Shown here: piece by piece, positions 37,732 to 45,000 of the stretch
Layout of the letters: each line of letters begins with the position of its first letter
Position numbering within the stretch: the first letter of the stretch is position 1
From: Flavobacterium sp. 245
Lineage (GTDB): Bacteria; Bacteroidota; Bacteroidia; Flavobacteriales; Flavobacteriaceae
Direction: 5' to 3'
Assembly: GCF_004362055.1 (NCBI RefSeq)
Contig: NZ_SNXB01000004.1
Coordinates: 124,001 to 188,000 of the forward strand
Length of the DNA: 64,000 bases
Translations under genes and position numbers: made by a program
The notes under the pieces: model-generated
Databases searched by the model: none
What the model was told of the DNA's origin: nothing
What the model saw: only the letters and a program-made list of their open reading frames with translations

Positions 37732-37866
37732 TGCCACTAACAGCTACTACAACGGATTTGGACAATTAGCTTAATGGAAAGTTGGTTTTGTATTTAGAAT
37801 ATTTGTCAAATCCGAAGAATGGGCTTAATTTAGTCCCAAACCCACTGTAGTACTAGAACGTTGGCA
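37732..37866 (+). repeat. attC-like site 2 (complete)
   Basis: About 135 bp. R'' is TGCCACTAAC (37732-37741), exactly complementary to the R' at 36973-36982. A stem TACTACA (37745-37751) pairs with TGTAGTA (37846-37852). An inner stem CGGATTTG (37753-37760) pairs with CAAATCCG (37807-37814). It ends at ACGTTGGCA, whose GTT starts cassette 2. It is large, like superintegron repeats. Confidence 0.75.
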
Positions 37867-37913
37867 CTAAGTTTAGCAAAACTAACGAATGAATAAAATC
37901 AATTAGAAAACAT

Positions 37914-38330
37914 ATGGATTTAAAGAGACTATATTTGATAGGAATACTTTGCTTCACAATCGCGACAATATACTTTTTGTTTTTCTATTCAAGACTTCAA
38001 ATAGAAGTTTACAATAAAACTGATTTTGACATCGATTCTCTAAATATTGAGGGTAAATTTTATAAAATACAAAAACGAAAATCTTTAGTTATTGATTGTG
38101 AAAAATTATCAATACAAGATAATCTTCCTTTTGGAACTCCTGATGGAATAATAAAAAATATGCAACGTGACACAATATCTTATTTTCTTTGTGGTACTGG
38201 AGTTGAAGAAATAAAAAGCGGAAAATATAAGTTTAATATAGAAGCTTTTATCGGAAAAGATTATTATAAACTTTATTGGAGCGAACATAAATTGAACATA
38301 AAAAAACCTACAGCCAACACACGTATCTAG
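37914..38330 (+). CDS. Unknown N-anchored protein, cassette gene
   Basis: 138 residues with an N-terminal membrane helix (LYLIGILCFTIATIYFLFFY), then a small domain likely facing the periplasm (FYKIQKRKSLVIDCEKL; GKYKFNIEAFIGKDYYKLYW). I do not recognise the family. It is the second cassette gene: the ATG is about 45 nt after R' GTTGGCA and the last codons and stop (TANTRI) lie inside attC-like site 3, as happens in integron cassettes. Confidence 0.7.
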   Translation: MDLKRLYLIGILCFTIATIYFLFFYSRLQIEVYNKTDFDIDSLNIEGKFYKIQKRKSLVIDCEKLSIQDNLPFGTPDGIIKNMQRDTISYFLCGTGVEEIKSGKYKFNIEAFIGKDYYKLYWSEHKLNIKKPTANTRI

Positions 38331-38399
38331 CTACTTACAATTTTAGTGGAATTATCGTTTTTTAATTGCTATTTTCGTTGAGGCGTGAAAACGTTGTGC
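38312..38399 (+). other. attC-like site 3
   Basis: About 88 bp. R'' AGCCAAC (38312-38318) matches six of seven bases complementary to the preceding R' GTTGGCA. It ends at AACGTTGTGC, where GTTGTGC (38393-38399) is the R' of cassette 3. The interior sequence is unrelated to sites 1 and 2, but the ends have the same layout. Confidence 0.6.
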
Positions 38400-38465
38400 G
38401 TCATTTTAACCCGAAAGTAACCTGACTGACAATAATTTAGAAATATCAAATAATTGTAAAACAGA

Positions 38466-39020
38466 ATGCTGATAGAAAAATATACATCAAATTGGATTAA
38501 AGATTTTGAGAACTTAAAAAGTGAAATTGAAAATGGTCTACACGGTCTTTATTTTGCTATTGAACACGTTGGAAGTACTTCTGTTCCAAATTTAGATTCA
38601 AAACCCATAATCGACATTGACATTATCTACTCTAAACAATTAGACTTTCAAAAAATAAAGTCAGAACTTTTGAAAATAGGATATTACCATAATGGAAATC
38701 AAGGAATTGAAGACCGTGACGTATTCAAAAGGAATAGTGGATTAACAAATGAAATATTAGACAAAATAAAGCATCATCTTTATGTTTGCCCAATTAACAG
38801 TAAAGCATTAGAAAGACACATCTTATCTCGAAATTTTTTAAGACATAATGATTCGGCAAGATTAGAATATCAACAAATGAAATACGAATTAGCCGAAAAA
38901 GCAAATCAGGATAGAAAAAAATATGCTGAACTGAAAGAACTAAATGTTAATGATTTTATTGATTCAATTATAGAAAAAGAAAAAAACGAACGCACAACAG
39001 CTAAATTAAATCTTCAATAG
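38466..39020 (+). CDS. GrpB-family (UPF0157) nucleotidyltransferase-like protein, cassette gene
   Basis: 184 residues, cytosolic. GrpB/UPF0157 has a nucleotidyltransferase-like fold; HVGSTSVPNLDSKPIIDIDI shows the G-S-T motif and the paired Asp residues of the fold. The function is unknown in most bacteria, and such genes are common cassette cargo. The C-terminal residues after ERT are encoded by the R'' remnant and the adjoining chromosomal bases, so this end is probably altered (ending AKLNLQ). It is the third cassette. Confidence 0.85.
   Translation: MLIEKYTSNWIKDFENLKSEIENGLHGLYFAIEHVGSTSVPNLDSKPIIDIDIIYSKQLDFQKIKSELLKIGYYHNGNQGIEDRDVFKRNSGLTNEILDKIKHHLYVCPINSKALERHILSRNFLRHNDSARLEYQQMKYELAEKANQDRKKYAELKELNVNDFIDSIIEKEKNERTTAKLNLQ
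38990..39003 (+). other. attC-like site 4 remnant (3' part lost)
   Basis: ACGCACAAC (38990-38998) is complementary to nine of the ten bases of R' GTTGTGCGTC at 38393. It is followed by AGCTA, as in site 2, and then ends abruptly at GCTA (39000-39003). Joined to site 1 at GCTA, the two halves would make one full site. Confidence 0.6.
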
Positions 39021-39053
39021 GTAATCCTCAATTTGTGAAAGTGAAGATTTTTT
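39005..39053 (+). terminator. Hairpin with T run after the GrpB-like gene
   Basis: Stem AAATCTTCA (39008-39016) and TGAAGATTT (39042-39050), followed by T residues. It starts inside the last codons of the GrpB frame, so it is probably chromosomal sequence at the right edge of the array. Confidence 0.6.
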
Positions 39054-39113
39054 ATGTTTTTTCAGTATCTTAAAACACTATATTTACCTGTAATAACTTT
39101 AACAAGCTAAGTC

Positions 39114-39224
39114 ATGTCAAAAGGTCAAGATGCTAAAAAAACAGCAAAAAAAGAACCGTTAAAAACGGCTAAAGAAAAGAAAGAAGAAAAGAGAGAAAAG
39201 AAAAATGCTCCGAAGAGAGATTAA
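39114..39224 (+). CDS. Small lysine-rich protein, 36 residues
   Basis: Encodes 36 residues starting MSKGQDAKKTAKK and ending APKRD, with 15 Lys and many Glu. Highly charged, no hydrophobic segment. I recall similar short MSKGQDAKK proteins in Flavobacterium, without a known role; RNA or ribosome association is only a guess. Evidence that it is real: the same start and upstream words occur again at 36849, and a homologous upstream stretch (TTTACYTG, AGCTAAG) precedes both. Confidence 0.65.
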   Translation: MSKGQDAKKTAKKEPLKTAKEKKEEKREKKNAPKRD

Positions 39225-39230
39225 TTAAGT

Positions 39231-39297
39231 TTTCAGTCGCAGTCGCAGTTTTCAGTTTACTTTCTAACTGATCACTGCGACTGCAAACTGAATACTC
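39231..39297. repeat. CAGT/ACTG inverted word repeat
   Basis: CAGTCGCAGT (39234-39243, followed by another CGCAGT) and ACTGCGACTG (39274-39283) are inverted copies, with CAGTTT and AAACTG words outside and between. It fills the gap between the small gene and the end of the dipeptidase gene. Confidence 0.5.
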
Positions 39298-40757
39298 TAT
39301 TTAACTGGTATATTCGATAGAATTTCCAATACAAATTTCCAATATTTTTGAGCAGATGAAATACTTGCTCTTTCGTCTGGAGAATGCGCTCCGTGAATAG
39401 TCGGGCCAAAAGAAATCATGTCCATATCTGGATAATTAGTTCCTAAGATACCACACTCTAAACCAGCGTGGCACGCAACAACTTTAGGCAGTTCACCATT
39501 TTGTTTCTCGTAAATCTCTTTTAAAACTTCTAGAATTTCAGAATTTACATTTGGCGTCCATCCTGGGTACGAACCTGTAAGTTCTACTTCGCATCCAACT
39601 AATTCAAAAGCCGAACGTAAAGAATTAGCCAAATCAAATTTTGAAGATTCAACAGAAGAACGCGTTAAACATCCTACTAATACTTCTCCGTCTTTGATGA
39701 TTACACGAGCAATATTGTTTGAAGTTTCAACCAAATCGGCCATATCAGCACTCATTCTGTAAACACCATTTTGAGCCGCGTATATCGCTCTGATAATTCC
39801 TTCCTGAACACCTAAATCCATCACTTTTTCCGGCAAATCGCCTTTCACGATTTCAATCGATAAGTTTGGTTCAGTAGTTTTATATTCTGCTTTGATATCA
39901 GCAATAATTTCCTGCATATCGTAAACATAGGCTTCATCAAACATTTGAGAAATAATTACTTTAGCAACACTTTCTCTCGGAATTGCATTTCTTAAGCTTC
40001 CTCCGTTAACTTCAACGATCTGTAAACCAAAGTTTTCAAAAGCGTCAAATAACAAACGATTCATGATTTTATTAGCATTTCCTAAACCTTTATGAATATC
40101 CATTCCTGAATGTCCTCCGTTTAAGCCTTTTACTGTAATCGTATAACCAACAGACCCTTCCGGAACTTCTTCTTCATGATACGTTCTTGTCGCCGTAACA
40201 TCAATTCCGCCAGCGCATCCAATATCAATTTCGTCATCTTCTTCAGTATCCAAATTCAGCAAAATCTGACCTTGCAAAATACCTCCTTTAAGATTTAATG
40301 CTCCCGTCATTCCAGTTTCTTCATCAATTGTAAACAAAGCCTCGATTGCAGGATGTGGAATATCTTTGCTTTCTAAAATCGCCATAATTGTAGCTACTCC
40401 AAGTCCGTTGTCTGCACCAAGAGTTGTACCGCGCGCACGAACCCAGTCACCATCAACATACATATCGATTCCTTGGGTATCAAAATCGAAAACAGTATCT
40501 GCATTTTTTTGGTGCACCATATCAAGGTGTCCTTGCATTACAATTGGCTTGCGGTTTTCCATTCCTGGAGTTGCAGGTTTTCTGATGATTACATTTCTGA
40601 TTTCATCTTCAAAAGTTTCCAGACCTAAGCTATTTCCAAAGTTTTTCATAAACTCGATAACACGTTCTTCTTTTTTCGACGGACGCGGAACAGCATTTAA
40701 ATCTGCAAATTTATTCCATAGCGCTTTAGGCTCCAGATTTCTAATTTCCTGACTCAT
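39297..40757 (-). CDS. pepD: Aminoacyl-histidine dipeptidase (PepD, M20 family)
   Basis: 486 residues, cytosolic zinc dipeptidase that cleaves carnosine and similar dipeptides. M20 metal ligands are visible: His and Asp in MQGHLDMVHQ, Asp in LGADNGLGVA, Glu-Glu in IDEETGMTG, Asp in LNLDTEEDDE, and the last His in IHGAHSPDE. The lid domain starts near GLNGGHSGMDIH. The ATG at 40757 gives the family start MSQEIRNLEP; an upstream Met in frame would add eight unsupported residues. Solitary, with its own -7 box. Confidence 0.93.
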   Translation of the reverse strand: MSQEIRNLEPKALWNKFADLNAVPRPSKKEERVIEFMKNFGNSLGLETFEDEIRNVIIRKPATPGMENRKPIVMQGHLDMVHQKNADTVFDFDTQGIDMYVDGDWVRARGTTLGADNGLGVATIMAILESKDIPHPAIEALFTIDEETGMTGALNLKGGILQGQILLNLDTEEDDEIDIGCAGGIDVTATRTYHEEEVPEGSVGYTITVKGLNGGHSGMDIHKGLGNANKIMNRLLFDAFENFGLQIVEVNGGSLRNAIPRESVAKVIISQMFDEAYVYDMQEIIADIKAEYKTTEPNLSIEIVKGDLPEKVMDLGVQEGIIRAIYAAQNGVYRMSADMADLVETSNNIARVIIKDGEVLVGCLTRSSVESSKFDLANSLRSAFELVGCEVELTGSYPGWTPNVNSEILEVLKEIYEKQNGELPKVVACHAGLECGILGTNYPDMDMISFGPTIHGAHSPDERASISSAQKYWKFVLEILSNIPVK

Positions 40758-40791
40758 TATATTTTGTTTGAAGTTTAACAATTAAGAATGT

Positions 40792-40799
40792 CAAAGTTA
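40792..40799 (-). promoter_or_regulatory. -7 promoter box for pepD
   Basis: TAACTTTG on the minus strand, 34 nt before the ATG at 40757. Confidence 0.5.
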
Positions 40800-40933
40800 C
40801 AAAGTTTATATTTTTTTCTGCCACAAATTTCACGAATTAGCACTAATTATCTGCTTTAAAATCAAATTCCACAAATACAATCTTTTTTTAGTACTAATAT
40901 TGTATTTATATTTACGTAACCAAAATTTACAAT

Positions 40934-41995
40934 GTGAAATCAAAATATATTTTGCCCTTATTTCTAGTCATTCAAATTATCTTTCTAAAAATCCTTCCCT
41001 TTTTTCCGGATTTTGTTGAAGGCGCCTATAGCAATAATCTTTATATCAGAATTTCGCATTTTTCGAGAACACTTTTGGGTAAAATTCCGTTTTCTGTTGG
41101 TGACTGTATTTATGCTATTTTAATTCTTTCCATTATCAGTTGGTTTTGGCAAATAAGAAAAACGTGGAAAACAGATTGGAAAGATCACATTCTAAAAATC
41201 TTAGGAAAAATTTCTGTTTTTTATTTTCTATTTCATGTGCTTTGGGCGTTCAACTATTATCGCGAACCATTGTTCGAAAAAATGGGAATTAAAAAAGAAT
41301 ATACCGATGCCGATCTATTAGCTTTTACAAAAAAACTAATTAGTAAAACCAATGAAATTCAACTTCAGCTTGCAAAAAACGATTCTGCGAAAGTAGTTTT
41401 TCCTTATTCTCAAAAAGAAGTTTTTAAAATGAATGTCAGCGGATATGATCATTTAGCAAAAGAACATCCTTATTTTAAATACGAAATTTTGAGTGTCAAA
41501 AAATCATTGTTCAGCGTTCCTTTGACTTACATGGGATTTGGCGGTTATTTAAATCCGTTTACAAATGAAGCCCAAGTAAATGACTTACTGCCAATGTATA
41601 ATTTCCCCATTACAAGTTCGCATGAAATGGCGCATCAAATCGGTTTTGCAAGTGAAAATGAATGCAACTTCATTGGAGTTTTGGCAACTGTAAAAAATGA
41701 CAATTTATATTATCAATATTCCGGATATAGTTTTGCTTTGCGTTATTGCCTCGGAATATGGCAGTTTAAAAACGAAAAAATCTTTAATCAATTAAAGAAA
41801 ACAGTTCATGTTGGGATTTTAAAAAACTATCAAGAAAGTCATGATTTCTGGCAGAAATACGACACTGTTATTGACGAGGGTTTTCATTTTGTTTATGATA
41901 ATTTCTTAAAATCAAATAATCAAAAAGATGGTATGGAAAGTTATAGCAAGTTTATTGATTTGATGATTAATTATTATAAAGGGAAAGAGTTCTGA
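40934..41995 (+). CDS. DUF3810 membrane protein with HExxH motif
   Basis: 353 residues. Three membrane helices near the N-terminus (LPLFLVIQIIFLKILPFF, IYAILILSIISWFW and ISVFYFLFHVLWAF), then a domain with SSHEMAHQIGFASENECNF, a gluzincin-like HExxH motif with a third acidic ligand downstream. DUF3810 proteins are therefore predicted membrane metallopeptidases of unknown substrate. The start is GTG at 40934; an overlapping ATG one base earlier stops at once. Confidence 0.85.
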   Translation: MKSKYILPLFLVIQIIFLKILPFFPDFVEGAYSNNLYIRISHFSRTLLGKIPFSVGDCIYAILILSIISWFWQIRKTWKTDWKDHILKILGKISVFYFLFHVLWAFNYYREPLFEKMGIKKEYTDADLLAFTKKLISKTNEIQLQLAKNDSAKVVFPYSQKEVFKMNVSGYDHLAKEHPYFKYEILSVKKSLFSVPLTYMGFGGYLNPFTNEAQVNDLLPMYNFPITSSHEMAHQIGFASENECNFIGVLATVKNDNLYYQYSGYSFALRYCLGIWQFKNEKIFNQLKKTVHVGILKNYQESHDFWQKYDTVIDEGFHFVYDNFLKSNNQKDGMESYSKFIDLMINYYKGKEF

Positions 41996-42023
41996 TTCTT
42001 TGCTTATGTTGCAACGAAAAATA

Positions 42024-42050
42024 CCTAACAGGTTTTGAAAACCTGTTAGG
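42024..42050. repeat. 27-bp perfect palindrome between convergent genes
   Basis: CCTAACAGGTTTT, a central G, and its exact complement. It has no T run, so it is not a standard terminator, though it lies between convergent genes. I recall near-identical palindromes dispersed in Flavobacteria. Confidence 0.65.
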
Positions 42051-42066
42051 ATAATCCACTTTTAAA

Positions 42067-45000
42067 TTAAGGCAAAACTTCAATTTCTAAACCAGAATTC
42101 CAATTTTTGTGTTCATTTTCATAATACAAATAAGCTGATGAAGCAACGCCTTTGTATTTCCCAGGAATAAGTGCTTTAAAATCAATATTTACTTTTCTTA
42201 TTTCTTTGGCATCTAATTTTCTGAAATAAAGCACTAATTCATTTCCAAAAATTTCATAATAATCTACTACATTTTTCTCAATTAATTCTTTAAGCTGCCA
42301 AGGTTCTGGAGTTAAGCCTCCTGGAATTCCAATTCTGGCAATCGGGTTTGAAACTTGTTCATTGCTTTTATTCTGAATTTCGATTTCGACTCTTGCTGTT
42401 TCACTTATTTTCAGTTTACTTACCAATGATTTTGTTTTTAAATTCACTTTGCATTCTTTAGCATTATTTGGCAGTAGAGTTTGATACTGGACATAAAATA
42501 AGTAGGGAATCGATTTTTCTTCAGGAATTTGAATTGAAAATTTATTATTCCCAACATTAATCTTTAAATCTTTTAAGATCACATTTTCACTGACATCTCT
42601 TTTTGTTAAATCAATCGCTTCGTTATTGAGCTTCATAACTATATCATTTGAAATACTCGATTCAACATTGATTTTAGTAAATTCTGTAATCGCTTTCAAA
42701 GCAAGTGCCGTAGCTTGTGTAGAACCAAAACCATACGAATTTCTTGCACGCTGAATATAATCTAAAACATCGTAAATCTCTTTCAAATCCTCTTTTGCAT
42801 TATTTTTCTCCTTTAATAAAGCGAGCGCATACAATGACGCAATTTCAATATTCATCGATCTGCCGTAACTGTTAATAACCGATTGTTCTGCGTAAAGCCC
42901 TTGAAATCCGAGTTTATTAACTTTTGCTCTAATCAAATCCATAAGTTGTTTGTATTCAGGCATTTTTTTAAGATTAAACGAAGCCAGAGCCAGCAAATTC
43001 ATTCGGTACAAATCATTGCTTTTTAAGGCTTCGGTTAAAGCTACATTATATTGTTTCTCAATATCTACCTGCCCTATTTCAGACAAAACATAAACGATGA
43101 AAGCATTGTTTACAACATATTTGATTCCTGAAAAGCCGTATTTTGCATGGTTTTGCTTAAATCCTCCCTTATCATCTTTTCTGGAATCTAGCCAGTTCAT
43201 TGATCGAATAATTAATTTTTGATCAATATTGATATACTCTTTCATTTCATGAAACTGGAGTAAGCCGTAAGCCGTCAAAGCTTCGTTGCCGGGATTACCG
43301 CCATACCATTCAAAACCGCCATCTTTTGATTCGTAATTTTTTAATTTCGTATAACCACTTTCTAAATATTTCAAAGCTCTTTCTTTAAACTCTGGAGCAG
43401 TATTTTTAAATTTCAACAACTGCATTGCCATAATATTTGGATAATTTGAAGATGAAACCTGTTCAAAACAACCTCCGGGCTCTCGCATCATGCTTTCGAG
43501 ACCATCAAAAATGGAAGAAAATGGATTCAGGAATAACTTAAATCCAGAATCTATTGAACCCGGAACAACTTCTGCAACAGTAAAATCTTTTGTTTGCGAT
43601 CTGCCTCCCGAAATAGCAATATTCATAGGAAAGTCTTTTGAAAATACATCAATGCTTTTTTTGATTTTTGACTTAAAATTTTCAGCATTCAGCAGAATTT
43701 CCAATGGCAACTGTTTACCTGTTTTGTCTGTCTTTACAGTTATGTTAATAGTTCTTGATTCATTTGGTTTTAAATTGATTAAGGAATCTTTCAGGATAAG
43801 ATTTTGTTTATTGAAATTGACCTGGCAATCTAGTTTCAAAATTTTATCAGAATTGTTTTTTAACCAAAGTGGCAATACCATTTTGTCCTTCTGAGATGCA
43901 TATAAAGGCACTTTTACATCAGTCTGAATTAAATCTTTTACTGTAAAAACAGCTTCTGCTTTCCCAACATCACCTTTATATGATATTCCTTCGGCTAAAA
44001 TTTTAAAAGACGTATTATCATCTGAATTATAAAATTCAAAATGAGCCTCGCCTTGATTATTTGTCTGAATAATAGAATTCCAATAAATACAGTTTCTAAA
44101 ATCGGTTTTTTCTTCGGTGATTACTGATTTGTATATTGGCGCATAAAAAGTCTCCGCTTCATTTAAATCTTTTGCTTTATATCGCTTAATTTCCTGAAAT
44201 GTATAATTGTGCGTTTTGCCAAATATAATATTGGCCGGATTTGCCTTATTTTTTGTTGTAACATAAATAACTCCGTAAGCACCCGCTGACCCGTAAACGG
44301 CAGTAGCAGAAGCATCTTTTAATATTGTTACCGATTCTATAGAATTTAAAGGAAGACTGCCAAATACGGATGAATTTTCATTATTTGCATACGCAATTCC
44401 ATCAACGACAATTAAGGGCTGACCACCCGATCTGTTTCCGTAAATAGATGACAATCCTCTTATAACAACTTTATCTGCCGAAGCAATCTGACCCGAAGAT
44501 GACGAAATCTGAATTCCTGCGGCGCGCCCGCTCAATGCATTTGAAAAAATTTCCTGAGCAGAAATCTTCACAATTGAGCCTGTAAGTGCTTTTCTAGTTG
44601 TCATCCCGTAACCTATTGTAACAACTTCCTGTAATGCATTAGAATTAGCATCTAAAATTATACTGCTCCCAGATAATTGGACATTTCTGGTCGTTTTTTC
44701 TTTCTCTTCTGTGTACTTGTAATGTATATTTGATATTGATATATCTGTAAGGGTGTCTTTTAATTTCCAAAATTCGCGTTCATCTGTGTATGAATTTTTA
44801 ATTGTAAGCTCACGATTACTTTTATGTTCAGCGATCAGAAAACCAAAATCAGAAAAATGAATTCGGCTGAATTTAAAATAACCACTTTTGTTGCTTTTTG
44901 TTTCAAAAACTTTTCCTTGATCTGTAAAAAACATCACTTTTACACTGGCCGGTTTTCCTTTTTTAGTCAGGACAAATCCTTCAATGGTATTGCTTTTTTC

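Noticed and set aside
36849..39135. The 22-nt MSKGQDA repeat as an IS target-site duplication
   Set aside because: No transposase or terminal inverted repeats are present, and the homology extends upstream with divergence, so these are paralogs.
43490..43894. Forward reading frame of 134 codons opposite the A2M gene
   Set aside because: It is the antisense shadow of a strong coding gene with clear domains and shows no motif or promoter.
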